A stretch of DNA of 64,000 bases from Blautia sp. SC05B48. GTDB taxonomy: Bacteria; Bacillota; Clostridia; Lachnospirales; Lachnospiraceae. The stretch covers positions 2,929,501 to 2,993,500 of the forward strand of contig NZ_CP040518.1 in the NCBI RefSeq assembly GCF_005848555.1. Reading direction: 5' to 3'. A program made the position numbers and the translations under genes. Under the pieces are notes generated by a model, which was not told the DNA's origin, searched no databases, and saw nothing but the letters and a program-made list of their open reading frames with translations. This document shows, piece by piece, positions 33,565-43,324 of this stretch; the stretch's first letter is position 1, and each line of letters begins with the position of its first letter.

Positions 33565-35065
33565 GATTGGAATTTTGTTTCAGAACAGAGATTTTGAGCA
33601 TGATGTGTATGAGCTGATCAAAGCGTTTTATCCCGGGAATGAGATCATTTCTCTTTATGAAGAGGATGATGCGGATTATGATATCCGCTTCCGGGTTTCA
33701 CGTGATGAAGAAGGGTATACCATCAGTTACAACAACGGAATAGAGAAAAAAACAGCTCATGGGGCTGTGATAGAAGGGCAATCCAGTGGAGAAGCTTCGG
33801 ATGCCCTTATTTCTTGCAATGATGCCCATGATATCCGCAGGAAAAATAAAGACGCGATCAAATACGCCCTGTATCAGATGCTTTCCAAAGCTACAGGCAA
33901 GAAACTTCCATGGGGGAATCTTACAGGCATCCGTCCTGTGAAAATGGCTATGGGAATGCTGGAGTCCGGAATGAAAAATACGGAGATCGCCAGATATATG
34001 AGAGATCAGTATCTGGTAAGTCCGGAGAAAACAGCTCTTGCGGTTACCATCGCAAATCGTGAGAGGGATATCCTGAAAAACATTGATTATGAAAACGGTT
34101 ACAGCCTTTATGTTGGCATTCCTTTCTGTCCGAGTATCTGTCTGTACTGTTCATTCAGTTCCTATCCGCTGGAGAGATGGCGTAAATATGTAGAAGCGTA
34201 TCTGGACGCTTTGGTAAAGGAAATCCAGGCTGTTTCCGGGATGATGAAAAACCGGAAGCTGGATACGGTCTATATCGGCGGGGGAACACCTACCACGTTG
34301 GAACCGGAACAGCTTCGGAGACTTCTTGGCGCGATCACAGAATATTTTCCCTGTGAGGAGCTGGAAGAATTTACGGTTGAGGCAGGAAGACCGGACAGTA
34401 TAACCTTGGAAAAGCTTCAGGCGATCCGGGAGTTTCCGGTTACCAGGATTTCCGTAAATCCACAGACCATGAATCAGGAAACCCTGGATATCATTGGTAG
34501 ACGTCATACAGTAGAACAGACAAAGAATGCGTTTCATCTGGCAAGAAAAGCCGGATTCGACAATATCAATATGGATCTGATCGTGGGTCTTCCCGGTGAA
34601 GATATCACAAAAGTGCAGCATACACTGGATGAGGTGAAAAATCTCGGGCCGGACAGCCTGACCGTACATTCTCTTGCTGTAAAGCGTGCGGCAAGACTGA
34701 ATATTTTCCGTGATAAATACCAAGAGATGACCTTTGAAAACAATCAGGAGATCATGAATCTGACTATGAAAACTGCCTACGAGATGGGAATGGGCCCTTA
34801 TTATCTGTACAGACAGAAGAATATGAAGGGGAATTTTGAGAATGTCGGGTATTCTGAGGTTGACAAAGCAGGGATTTACAATATACTGATTATGGAGGAA
34901 AAGCAGCCGATCATCGCACTGGGTGCAGGTGGTTCCTCCAAGCTTGTGTTTGATCACGGACAGCGCATTGAGCGTGTGGAGAATGTGAAGGATGTTGTCA
35001 ATTATATCACACGTATCGATGAAATGATCGAGAGAAAACGCGAGGGCATTGCAAAATGGCTGTAG
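33557..35065 (+). CDS. hemZ: Coproporphyrinogen III dehydrogenase-like radical SAM protein HemZ
   Basis: 502 aa. A radical-SAM domain with CX3CX2C (PFCPSICLYCSFSSYP) and YIGGGTPTTLEPEQL, plus a C-terminal HemN-like part. The N-terminal about 170 residues are the extra region typical of HemZ. Whether it decarboxylates coproporphyrinogen or serves another heme-related step is not settled. The TTG start at 33557 (GAGG 9 nt upstream) overlaps the MBL gene; a longer in-frame reading lacks a start signal. Confidence 0.85.
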   Translation: MYKIGILFQNRDFEHDVYELIKAFYPGNEIISLYEEDDADYDIRFRVSRDEEGYTISYNNGIEKKTAHGAVIEGQSSGEASDALISCNDAHDIRRKNKDAIKYALYQMLSKATGKKLPWGNLTGIRPVKMAMGMLESGMKNTEIARYMRDQYLVSPEKTALAVTIANRERDILKNIDYENGYSLYVGIPFCPSICLYCSFSSYPLERWRKYVEAYLDALVKEIQAVSGMMKNRKLDTVYIGGGTPTTLEPEQLRRLLGAITEYFPCEELEEFTVEAGRPDSITLEKLQAIREFPVTRISVNPQTMNQETLDIIGRRHTVEQTKNAFHLARKAGFDNINMDLIVGLPGEDITKVQHTLDEVKNLGPDSLTVHSLAVKRAARLNIFRDKYQEMTFENNQEIMNLTMKTAYEMGMGPYYLYRQKNMKGNFENVGYSEVDKAGIYNILIMEEKQPIIALGAGGSSKLVFDHGQRIERVENVKDVVNYITRIDEMIERKREGIAKWL

Positions 35066-35086
35066 ACGGAAAGGAGAGACGGATCC

Positions 35087-35722
35087 TTGAAAAGCGTACA
35101 GAAGATAAGTGAAACTACGCAGGACCGGATCCTGGAAATGGATCTTTCCGCAGAGCTGAAACATGGAACTGTTGTCAGTAACCTTGCCTATGATGTGGCA
35201 AAGGAGCTTGGTCTTGGTGAGAAAGAATGCTATCAGCTGGCTATTGCCGGAATGCTCCATGATATAGGCAAGCTGAAGCTGGAAGGATACATTAATGGCC
35301 AAGAGCAGAATCCGATGGTCATTGAAGAACTGAAATATGTCCGCATGCACTCCACATTAGGTTATGAGATCCTGAAAGACCAGGGATATTCCGATTATGT
35401 TCTGGAAAGTATTCTTTATCATCATGAGAATTTTGATGGCAGCGGTTATCCCAGCAACAGAAGCGGAAAGGATATCCCTATGGGTGCAAGGATACTGAGA
35501 GTATGTGATGTATATGCGGCTTTGAGTATGGACAGACCATATCGGAAAGCTCTGGAAAAAGATGAAGTTTTAAGACTGATGATCGATGAGATTAAAAACT
35601 TTGACATGCAGGTGTTTCTTGCATTTCAGAGGGTGATTCATAAAGGAGGAAACTATGGCATTAAAAAAGAAACCGGTTACAGGAATGAAGGACATTTTAC
35701 CGAAGGAAATGGCAATCCGTAA
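35087..35722 (+). CDS. HD-GYP domain protein
   Basis: 211 aa. An HD phosphohydrolase: GMLHDIGKLKLEG, then YHHENFDGSGYP (HD-GYP signature), GARILRVCDVYAALS and DRPYRKAL. The family often hydrolyses cyclic di-GMP; activity here is inference. Start is TTG 35087 with AAAGGAG upstream. The 3' end overlaps hisS by 68 bp; the last 25 residues are in a different frame from hisS and may be fortuitous tail. Confidence 0.82.
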   Translation: MKSVQKISETTQDRILEMDLSAELKHGTVVSNLAYDVAKELGLGEKECYQLAIAGMLHDIGKLKLEGYINGQEQNPMVIEELKYVRMHSTLGYEILKDQGYSDYVLESILYHHENFDGSGYPSNRSGKDIPMGARILRVCDVYAALSMDRPYRKALEKDEVLRLMIDEIKNFDMQVFLAFQRVIHKGGNYGIKKETGYRNEGHFTEGNGNP

Positions 35723-36908
35723 CTATGTGATGAATATGATCAGAGAGACGTATGGAACCTTTGGTTTTTCCGCGATTGAGACTCCCTGTGTAGAACATAT
35801 TGAGAATCTCTGCAGCAAGCAGGGCGGTGAAAATGAAAAGCTGATCTTCAAGATCATGAAGAGAGGCGAGAAACTGAAACTGGATACTGCAAAAACAGAG
35901 AATGATCTGACAGATTCCGGACTTCGTTATGATCTGACCGTACCGCTTTCCAGATATTATTCCAATAATGCAAACGAGCTTCCGGCTCCGTTTAAGGCAC
36001 TTCAGATGGGAAATGTATGGAGAGCTGACCGTCCGCAGAGAGGTCGTTTCCGTCAGTTTATGCAGTGTGATATCGATATCCTGGGTGAGCCGACCTATCT
36101 TGCCGAGATCGAGCTTGTACTTGCAACAACAACACTTCTTGGAAAACTGGATTTCCATAACTTTACTATCCGTATCAATGACAGAAGAATCCTGAAGGCA
36201 ATGGCTCAGTACAGCGGATTCCCGACAGAGAGCTTTGATACTGTCTTTATTATTCTTGACAAGATGGATAAGATCGGCATCGAGGGAGTTGCAGAGGAGC
36301 TTGAGAAAGAGGGCTTTGCTAAAGAGAGTATTGACACTTATCTTGGACTTTTCCGTGAGATCACCAACGATGTTGAGGGTGTCCGTTATATTAAAGAAAA
36401 ACTTTCTGATGTTCTGGATGCGGGTATTGCAGAGGATCTTGAAACTATCATCAATACTGTAGAATCTGTAAAAACAGCAGACTTCAAAATGTCCTTTGAC
36501 CCTACACTGGTACGTGGAATGTCCTATTACACAGGTCCGATCTTTGAGATTTCCATGGATGAGTTCGGCGGAAGCGTCGGTGGAGGCGGACGTTACGATG
36601 AGATGATCGGTAAATTTACAGGAAATAATACCTGTGCCTGTGGTTTCTCCATTGGATTTGAGAGAATCGTTATGCTGCTTCTTGAGAGAGGCTATGAGAT
36701 TCCAACCAAGAATGGCAAGAAAGCATATCTGATCGAGAAGAACATGCCGGCAGACAAGCTTCTGAACATCCTGAAACAGGCAACTGAGGAAAGAAGTGCA
36801 GGTACACAGATCAATATCTCTATCATGAAAAAGAACAAAAAATTCCAGAAAGACCAGCTGGCAGCAGATGGTTATACAGAGTATGTAGAATTTTTCAACA
36901 GAGACTGA
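35655..36908 (+). CDS. hisS: Histidyl-tRNA synthetase
   Basis: 417 aa class II aminoacyl-tRNA synthetase. Motif 1 region near FSAIETP, motif 2 with MGNVWRADRPQRGRFRQF, motif 3 with GGGRYDEMIGKFTG...GFSIGFERI. The C-terminal anticodon-binding domain ends with EFFNRD. Ribosome site AGGAGGAAACT lies inside the preceding HD gene. Located next to aspS, a common pairing. Confidence 0.94.
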   Translation: MALKKKPVTGMKDILPKEMAIRNYVMNMIRETYGTFGFSAIETPCVEHIENLCSKQGGENEKLIFKIMKRGEKLKLDTAKTENDLTDSGLRYDLTVPLSRYYSNNANELPAPFKALQMGNVWRADRPQRGRFRQFMQCDIDILGEPTYLAEIELVLATTTLLGKLDFHNFTIRINDRRILKAMAQYSGFPTESFDTVFIILDKMDKIGIEGVAEELEKEGFAKESIDTYLGLFREITNDVEGVRYIKEKLSDVLDAGIAEDLETIINTVESVKTADFKMSFDPTLVRGMSYYTGPIFEISMDEFGGSVGGGGRYDEMIGKFTGNNTCACGFSIGFERIVMLLLERGYEIPTKNGKKAYLIEKNMPADKLLNILKQATEERSAGTQINISIMKKNKKFQKDQLAADGYTEYVEFFNRD

Positions 36909-36985
36909 AACTGCCCCGTCTGAAAACGGAGATAGCAGAGTAAATTAAAATGACTATGAAAAAATAGTCAGAGGAGGATAAAGAG

Positions 36986-38785
36986 ATGGCTGAAAGCATG
37001 CAGGGACTGCACAGAACCTGCCGATGTGCAGAAGTGACCACAGAGATGGTCGGAAAAGAAGTAACATTAATGGGATGGGTGGCAAAAGCCAGAAATAAAG
37101 GAGGTCTTGTATTTGTAGACCTTCGTGACCGTTCCGGGATCATGCAGCTGATTTTTGAGAATGGCAGCATTGACGAGGAAGGTTTTACAAAAGCCGGTAA
37201 ACTGCGTAGTGAGTTTGTTATTGCTGTAACCGGTACCGTAGAGAAACGTGGAGGAGCAGTAAACGAGAATCTTGCAACTGGCGAGATCGAGCTTCGTGTA
37301 AAATCCCTCCGTGTCCTTGCTGAGGCAGATGTTCCTCCATTCCCGATCGAAGAGAATAGCAAGACAAAAGATGAGATTCGCCTTAAATATCGTTATCTTG
37401 ATTTAAGAAGACCGGATCTTCAGAGAAATATCATGATGAAGAGCAAGGTTGCCCAGCTTACAAGACAGTTCTTTACAGAAGAGGGATTTCTTGAGATCGA
37501 GACACCGATGCTTGGAAAGAGTACTCCTGAGGGAGCCAGAGACTATCTGGTACCATCACGTGTTCATCCGGGAAGCTTCTATGGCCTTCCACAGTCTCCG
37601 CAGCTGTACAAGCAGCTTCTGATGTGCTCCGGATTTGATCGTTATATCCAGATCGCAAGATGTTTCCGTGATGAGGACCTTCGTGCTGACCGTCAGCCGG
37701 AGTTCACACAGATTGATATGGAGCTTTCCTTTGTTGATGTAGACGATGTTATCGATGTTAACGAGAGATATCTTGCATTCCTGTTCAAAGAAGTCCTGGA
37801 TATCGATGTAAAACTTCCAATCCAGAGAATTACCTGGCAGGAAGCTATGGATCGTTTTGGTTCCGACAAGCCGGATATGCGTTTCGGTATGGAACTTCAT
37901 GATGTCAGTGATATCGTAAAAGACTGCGAATTTGGTGTGTTCACAGGTGCGCTTGAGAACGGCGGAAGTGTTCGTGGTATCAATGCAGAAGGTCAGGGCG
38001 CAATGCCGAGAAAGAAGATTGATAAGCTTGTTGAGTTCGTAAAAGGTTATGGTGCAAAAGGTCTTGCATACATTGCCATTGCAGAGGACGGAACCAGAAA
38101 GTCTTCTTTCGCCAAGTTTATGACAGATGAAGAGATGGATGCTCTTGTAAAAGCTATGGACGGTAAGCCGGGAGATCTTCTTCTTTTCGCAGCAGATAAG
38201 ACAAAATTGGTATACGATGTACTGGGAGCACTCCGTCTTGAGCTTGCAAAACAGATGGATCTTTTAGACAAAAATGAGTATCGTTTCGTATGGGTAACAG
38301 AGTTCCCGCTTCTTGAGTGGAGTGAGGAGGAGAATCGTTTTACAGCAATGCACCATCCGTTCACCATGCTTATGGAGGAGGATCTTCCGCTTCTTGACAC
38401 AGATCCGGGAAAGGTTCGCGCAAAAGCATACGACATCGTTCTTAACGGAAATGAGATTGGCGGCGGCAGCGTGCGTATCCATCAGGATGATATTCAGGAA
38501 AGAATGTTTGAGGCACTTGGCTTCACAAAAGAAGCTGCACATGAGCAGTTCGGATTCCTTCTGGATGCCTTCAAATATGGAGTTCCGCCACACGCAGGAC
38601 TTGCATATGGCCTTGACAGACTTGTTATGCTTATGGCAAAGGCAGATACGATCCGTGATGTTATTGCATTCCCGAAGGTTAAGGATGCATCCTGTCTGAT
38701 GACTCAGTCCCCTAGCCAGGTAAGTGAGGCGCAGCTTCATGAGCTGGGACTTGACCTTGAGCCGCAGAAAGAAGAGGAAGAATAA
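36986..38785 (+). CDS. aspS: Aspartyl-tRNA synthetase
   Basis: 599 aa bacterial-type AspRS. The N-terminal OB-fold anticodon domain (GWVAKARNKGGLVFVDLRDR), class II motif 2 (RDEDLRADRQPEFTQIDMEL), a GAD insertion (about 290-420) and motif 3 (GLAYGLDRLVMLMA). Ribosome site AGAGGAGG precedes ATG 36986. Whether it also charges tRNA-Asn cannot be seen. Confidence 0.95.
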   Translation: MAESMQGLHRTCRCAEVTTEMVGKEVTLMGWVAKARNKGGLVFVDLRDRSGIMQLIFENGSIDEEGFTKAGKLRSEFVIAVTGTVEKRGGAVNENLATGEIELRVKSLRVLAEADVPPFPIEENSKTKDEIRLKYRYLDLRRPDLQRNIMMKSKVAQLTRQFFTEEGFLEIETPMLGKSTPEGARDYLVPSRVHPGSFYGLPQSPQLYKQLLMCSGFDRYIQIARCFRDEDLRADRQPEFTQIDMELSFVDVDDVIDVNERYLAFLFKEVLDIDVKLPIQRITWQEAMDRFGSDKPDMRFGMELHDVSDIVKDCEFGVFTGALENGGSVRGINAEGQGAMPRKKIDKLVEFVKGYGAKGLAYIAIAEDGTRKSSFAKFMTDEEMDALVKAMDGKPGDLLLFAADKTKLVYDVLGALRLELAKQMDLLDKNEYRFVWVTEFPLLEWSEEENRFTAMHHPFTMLMEEDLPLLDTDPGKVRAKAYDIVLNGNEIGGGSVRIHQDDIQERMFEALGFTKEAAHEQFGFLLDAFKYGVPPHAGLAYGLDRLVMLMAKADTIRDVIAFPKVKDASCLMTQSPSQVSEAQLHELGLDLEPQKEEEE

Positions 38786-38791
38786 AAGATC

Positions 38792-39547
38792 ATGCAGCCG
38801 ACAATATATACATTTCTGATCGTTTGTCCACTTGTATTTCTTGCCGGATTTGTAGATGCTGTAGCAGGCGGGGGAGGACTGATCTCCCTGCCTGCTTATC
38901 TTTTGGCCGGAGTTCCTGTACATAATGCTGTTGCCACCAACAAGCTGTCATCAGCAACAGGAACATTGATCTCAACTGTCCGTTTGTGCAAAAATAAATT
39001 TGTGGACTGGTTCTTGGTGCTTCCATGTATTCCAATGGCACTCCTGGGATCTTCCATAGGAGCTCACCTTGCTCTTATAGCCAGTGATAAACTCCTGCGT
39101 TATATGCTGATCCCGGTTCTTCCGGTGGTTGCTTTTTATGTGCTGCGCAAGAAAAATATGGATGAGAAGGGTGGCGAGATCGCCAGAAAAAAACAGATCC
39201 TGCTCTGTGCCGTATGCTCTCTTGCTGTAGGATGCTACGATGGCTTTTATGGACCAGGAACAGGAACTTTTCTCTTGCTTTTGTTTACAGGATTGGGAAA
39301 AATGAGTGTGGCAAAAGCTTCCGGTACCATGAAGGTTACCAACCTCTCTTCCAATGTAGCGGCTCTTGTTGTGTTTCTGCTCAGCGGAAAGATTGTGATC
39401 ATGCTTGGAATTGCAGCGTCAGTGTTCTCGATCGCAGGACATTATACCGGTGCAGGTATGGTGATGAAAAACGGAAGCCGGATCATACGGCCTATTATTC
39501 TTATAGTCCTTGCATTGCTTTTTATAAAGATCATATCCGGAATATAA
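38792..39547 (+). CDS. TauE/SafE family membrane permease
   Basis: 251 aa with about eight hydrophobic segments. The TauE/SafE signature appears at FAGFVDAVAGGGGLISLP (residues about 19-36) and its partial repeat GCYDGFYGPGTGTFL (about 148-162). Members export organosulfur anions or similar. Six bp separate it from aspS, with a minimal ribosome site. Confidence 0.85.
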   Translation: MQPTIYTFLIVCPLVFLAGFVDAVAGGGGLISLPAYLLAGVPVHNAVATNKLSSATGTLISTVRLCKNKFVDWFLVLPCIPMALLGSSIGAHLALIASDKLLRYMLIPVLPVVAFYVLRKKNMDEKGGEIARKKQILLCAVCSLAVGCYDGFYGPGTGTFLLLLFTGLGKMSVAKASGTMKVTNLSSNVAALVVFLLSGKIVIMLGIAASVFSIAGHYTGAGMVMKNGSRIIRPIILIVLALLFIKIISGI

Positions 39548-39560
39548 AAAAGAAGAATAT

Positions 39561-39620
39561 AAAAAACCCGTGAAGATCACGCTTTCCTGTCAGAGAAAGC
39601 AGATATTCACGGGTTTTCTT
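39561..39620. terminator. Bidirectional intrinsic terminator
   Basis: AAAACCCGTGAA / TTCACGGGTTTT (39563-39574, 39606-39617) encloses a second stem GCTTTC/GAAAGC (39581-39600). A-run before and T-run after allow use on both strands between convergent genes. Confidence 0.85.
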
Positions 39621-39631
39621 GCTTTTATCCT

Positions 39632-40765
39632 TTATTCGTTATCTTCGGCAGAATCTTCAGGAACCGGTGAAGCGGTAAGTGTCCCGAAGATAGCATTGCC
39701 AAGTTCGGTACCGGCATTCTCAAGCTTCCAGGATGCACCATCATTTATGAGATGGAAGGTAGCAGTAGCAGTTATGGTTGCCTGATTATTTCTGATACTG
39801 TCCAGAAGCAGTTCATGTGATTTGTTGTAACGCTTCTGGGAACCATCGATCACTGCATCAGCAGAAGCCAGATAAGTATTCAATTCTTTTTCGTATTGTG
39901 TAAGAATGGAATCACTGTCAAATGTGGTGAGCTCTGCATCCACCTCAGCAAGATATCCGGAAACAGAGGTGCTTGATATTTTGTAGTTAAAACAGGAGTG
40001 AAACTGTTCCATAAGGGCAGAAGCAATGGCATTTTTTGCCGAATCTGAAGTGTTCAGAATGGAATCCAGCCCCAGATAATTAGCCATCTGCTGTACATCC
40101 ATCTCCTGAAGTGTTTTCAGATAGACGGTAAGCGTTTCGGCAGGCGGCACAAGATCAGGATCGGACAGATAGGTGATAAGGCCACCGACCAGCTCATTTT
40201 CGAGAGAGGAGCTGTGCGTGATCTCCCAGTCAGGTTCTGAAGAAGATCCAAGATTGTTTAGCTGGATGGAAGTATTACGTTCTACAGAACTGTACGTGTT
40301 ATTCTTGAGAAGCTTGTACAGGAGCAGATAACGCTGCTCCAGGGAATTCCCATTATCATTTTCTTTACCGGAGGCGGTTTCCAGTATTTCTTCCTGAAGG
40401 CTTGCAGAAACAAAATCACTGGCAAGAGTCTCAGCGTCCAGAGTAGTAAGCTTAAGCTGCGCAGAAGCATTTTTTCCGTCACTATCAACGGATATACCCA
40501 GGATTTTGTAATTGAAATTCTGAAAGAAGAGAGAAAATACTTCCTTTATATCAGCAGAAAGCTCTGTGCTGTCATCAGAATCCGGAAACAGTTCCTGATA
40601 GGATATGTACTGCATGGTTGTTTCAGAGTCCAGATTTTTAAGAAGATCCAGATCTTTTTTGATTGCCTTTTCTGCATGATCTTTGGCCGACTGGGAGCAA
40701 CCACATAAAAAAACTGCAAGAAGAATGGTCATCAAGAAAGCCAGCAGATGTTTCACTGTCTTCAT
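39632..40765 (-). CDS. DUF5105-like lipoprotein
   Basis: 377 aa. The N-terminus MKTVKHLLAFLMTILLAVFL is a lipoprotein signal followed by the lipobox CGC (Cys about 22). The body repeats a pattern twice (FNYKILGISVDSDGKNASAQ and FNYKISSTSVSGYLAEVDAE), which matches DUF5105-type proteins. No catalytic residues known. ATG 40765 with GAAAGG upstream is preferred to a longer in-frame start. Confidence 0.78.
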   Translation of the reverse strand: MKTVKHLLAFLMTILLAVFLCGCSQSAKDHAEKAIKKDLDLLKNLDSETTMQYISYQELFPDSDDSTELSADIKEVFSLFFQNFNYKILGISVDSDGKNASAQLKLTTLDAETLASDFVSASLQEEILETASGKENDNGNSLEQRYLLLYKLLKNNTYSSVERNTSIQLNNLGSSSEPDWEITHSSSLENELVGGLITYLSDPDLVPPAETLTVYLKTLQEMDVQQMANYLGLDSILNTSDSAKNAIASALMEQFHSCFNYKISSTSVSGYLAEVDAELTTFDSDSILTQYEKELNTYLASADAVIDGSQKRYNKSHELLLDSIRNNQATITATATFHLINDGASWKLENAGTELGNAIFGTLTASPVPEDSAEDNE

Positions 40766-40859
40766 ATTGTTCTTTCCTTTCAAAAAAGTTATATGATAAT
40801 ATTCTAGCAGATAAAGCACTGAAAGTCAAAATATCGCAAAAATGGAGAAATCAAGAAAA

Positions 40860-41042
40860 ATGAAAAAAATTTGCAGTTATTATGCTTGCAGTTATGGTTC
40901 TGCTCGGAACAAACCAATATCCGATATTAACTGTAAAACCTAGTAAAAAAATTCTGAAAAATGCAAATATACTGTAAAAGTTACTGTTAAGCTGGCTAAT
41001 CACAAGACTGTAACAAGGACAGTTAAAGTAACAGTTAAATAA
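40860..41042 (+). pseudogene. Frameshifted remnant of a small secreted protein
   Basis: ATG 40860 begins MKKICSYY, but a shifted frame at AAATTTGCAG reads KFAVIMLAVMVLLGTNQ, a normal signal peptide. Later, in another frame, VKVTVKLANHKTVTRTVKVT-VK precedes a stop at 41040-41042, a typical C-terminus of short exported proteins. The A7 run after ATG is a likely slippage site. The start of a leader and a C-terminus with lost middle indicate decay. Confidence 0.6.
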
Positions 41043-41054
41043 TCATTATTACAT

Positions 41055-41090
41055 AAAAAAGTCTCCTGGCCACGAAGGAGACTTTTTTTT
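41055..41090 (+). terminator. Intrinsic terminator
   Basis: AAAAAAGTCTCCT-ggccacga-AGGAGACTTTTTTTT, a perfect 11-13-bp stem with 8 T. It terminates the remnant gene's transcript. Confidence 0.85.
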
Positions 41091-41209
41091 ATGAAAAATC
41101 TGTGAAATCTACATCGTTTTCTTCAGGGACTTTTCTTTTCAGGGTGAATCTGCTATGATGTTTGAAGCAACAGATAGTTTCAGTATGATGCTGAGAAAAG
41201 GGGACAGAT

Positions 41210-42652
41210 ATGAAAAAACGTATTTTGATCGCACTTGGAGTCCTTGTACTTGCAGCCGGTATCGGAGCAGGTGGATGGTATTATTATACACATCATGCAG
41301 GGTCCTCAGGAGGCAGTGATATTGTATATGTAACAAAGATAAGTAAGCTTTCGGAAATGGATTCCGGAGTGGAAAACCGATATGCAGGTGTTGTGGAACC
41401 GCAGGAAACGGTTCAGATAAAGATCGAAAGCGGCCGAAAGGTAAAAGAAGTTCAGGTAAAGACCGGCCAGGAAGTCAAGAAAGGGCAGCTTCTTTTTCAG
41501 TATGATCTTGGAAGTATCCAGCAGAGTCTTCAGGAAGCACAGCTGGCATTGGACCGTCTGAAAAACGAACAGTTAAGTATATCTGATCAGATCACTACAC
41601 TGGAAGCTGAGAAAAAGAAGGCTACAGCGGATAATCAGCTTTCCTATACAATAGAGATCGAAACACAGAAAATGAATCTCAAGAAGAATGAATATGATCA
41701 GAAAAGCAAACAGGCAGAGATCGATAAGCTTTCCCAGGCAACGCAGAATACCGAGGTGCGCAGTGAGATCGATGGAGTGATCCAGAAGATCGATACCTCC
41801 AAGATGGGTGGTGATGATTCTAATGGCGTGGAGGATACGTTAACAGAAGGCACGGCGGATTCCACAGATTCCAGTTCCGGAAACGGTTCCGGCAATGCAT
41901 TTATCACGATCCTGAGCACAGGCGCTTATCGTGTAAAGGGAACGGTAAATGAAATAAACCGTGATTCGATCATAGAGGGGACACCTGTGATCATCCGTTC
42001 CAGAGTGGATTCTTCAAAAACCTGGAAGGGCACCATGGGTTCTGTTGACATGGATAATTCTACCAGCAACAGCAATTCGGATATGGCAATGTTCGGAATG
42101 TCCAGTGCCAGTGATGATCAGACATCATCTAGTACCTATCCGTTTTATGTGAATCTGGATTCATCTGAGGGTCTGATGCTGGGACAGCATGTTTATATTG
42201 AACCGGATGAAGGACAGGATGAGAAGAAGGCCGGTATCTGGCTGAATGATTATTTTATCGTGGATGCGGATACAGACAGCCCATATGTTTGGATCGCAAA
42301 CGGTCAGAACAAGCTGGAGAAGAGAGATGTCATATTAGGACAGTATGATGAAGATCTTGGGGAATATGAGATCGCAGACGGACTTTCTGAAAAAGATAAG
42401 ATCGCATTTCCGACAGATGAGCTGAAAGAAGGCATGTCTGTCGCAGAAGGTACTGCAGATCAGACTACAGCGGCTATGTGGGATGATTCTGAGGATGATG
42501 AAAGTTCTGATGATTCTGCATACACGGAAAGTGATGGCTCAGAGCCTGAAATGATCGAAGATGGAGCGAGCGACAGTGACATGATGGATGCGACAGACGA
42601 TATTTCTTCGGGAGATGACCTTGTTCCGATGGAAGGAGCGCCGACAGAATGA
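41210..42652 (+). CDS. HlyD/MacA-like membrane fusion (adaptor) protein
   Basis: 480 aa. One N-terminal membrane segment (ILIALGVLVLAAGIGAGGWYY) is followed by a lipoyl-like region (VKEVQVKTGQEVKKGQLLFQ), a coiled-coil hairpin (about 100-190), and a beta-barrel. There is a Ser/Asp/Gly-rich insert near residues 198-225 and an acidic tail (about 425-480; EDDESSDDSAY...). First gene of the efflux operon with the extended -10 TGCTATGAT upstream (41152-41160). It presumably couples the MacB-like permease to the outer cell wall. Confidence 0.85.
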   Translation: MKKRILIALGVLVLAAGIGAGGWYYYTHHAGSSGGSDIVYVTKISKLSEMDSGVENRYAGVVEPQETVQIKIESGRKVKEVQVKTGQEVKKGQLLFQYDLGSIQQSLQEAQLALDRLKNEQLSISDQITTLEAEKKKATADNQLSYTIEIETQKMNLKKNEYDQKSKQAEIDKLSQATQNTEVRSEIDGVIQKIDTSKMGGDDSNGVEDTLTEGTADSTDSSSGNGSGNAFITILSTGAYRVKGTVNEINRDSIIEGTPVIIRSRVDSSKTWKGTMGSVDMDNSTSNSNSDMAMFGMSSASDDQTSSSTYPFYVNLDSSEGLMLGQHVYIEPDEGQDEKKAGIWLNDYFIVDADTDSPYVWIANGQNKLEKRDVILGQYDEDLGEYEIADGLSEKDKIAFPTDELKEGMSVAEGTADQTTAAMWDDSEDDESSDDSAYTESDGSEPEMIEDGASDSDMMDATDDISSGDDLVPMEGAPTE

Positions 42653-43320
42653 TTTTGGATTTAAAAGGAATATATAAGGATTATCAACAGGGGAAAATGA
42701 CTGTACCTGTATTGAAAGATGTAGATTTTTCCATGGAGGAGGGAGAATATGTGGCGATCATGGGCCCTTCCGGTTCCGGAAAGACTACGCTGATGAATAT
42801 TATCGGATGCCTGGACAAACCTACCAAGGGAACTTTTCTCCTGAATGGAGAAGATATTGCCAAATGTACAGAGAATGAGATGTCAGATATCCGTCTGAAA
42901 ACGATCGGGTTTGTATTTCAGAGCTTTCATCTCCTTCCAAGACAGAGTGCGCTGACAAATGTGGAACTGCCGCTGAATTATGCAAGGGTTCCCAAAAAGG
43001 AGCGCAGGGAACGCGCACGGAAAGCTCTGGAGCGAGTAGGACTTGCTGACAGGGTAGATTTTAAGCCCAACCAGCTTTCCGGAGGACAGATGCAGAGAGT
43101 GGCTATTGCAAGAGCAATCGTAAACAACCCCAAGCTTTTGCTGGCAGATGAGCCTACCGGGGCACTGGATACGAAATCGGGAGCACAGGTTATGGAACTG
43201 TTTCAGAAGCTGAACGATGAGGGGGTTTCTGTGCTGATGATCACACATGACCCGGAGATCGCGGCACATGCCAAACGGGTTGTTATGATCCGTGACGGTG
43301 AGCTGCAGGAAAAGAGGTGA
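42649..43320 (+). CDS. MacB/LolD-type ABC transporter ATP-binding protein
   Basis: 223 aa. Walker [11 protein letters not shown]-loop FQSF, signature [14 protein letters not shown], Walker [12 protein letters not shown]. Lacks a membrane domain, so it pairs with the permease at 45424. Start overlaps the adaptor stop by 4 bp (ATGA). Confidence 0.92.
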   Translation: MILDLKGIYKDYQQGKMTVPVLKDVDFSMEEGEYVAIMGPSGSGKTTLMNIIGCLDKPTKGTFLLNGEDIAKCTENEMSDIRLKTIGFVFQSFHLLPRQSALTNVELPLNYARVPKKERRERARKALERVGLADRVDFKPNQLSGGQMQRVAIARAIVNNPKLLLADEPTGALDTKSGAQVMELFQKLNDEGVSVLMITHDPEIAAHAKRVVMIRDGELQEKR

Positions 43321-43324
43321 TAGA

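Noticed and set aside
36950..36969. TGACTAT/ATAGTCA inverted repeat between hisS and aspS
   Set aside because: Short stem without a T-run next to the aspS ribosome site; too weak to call.
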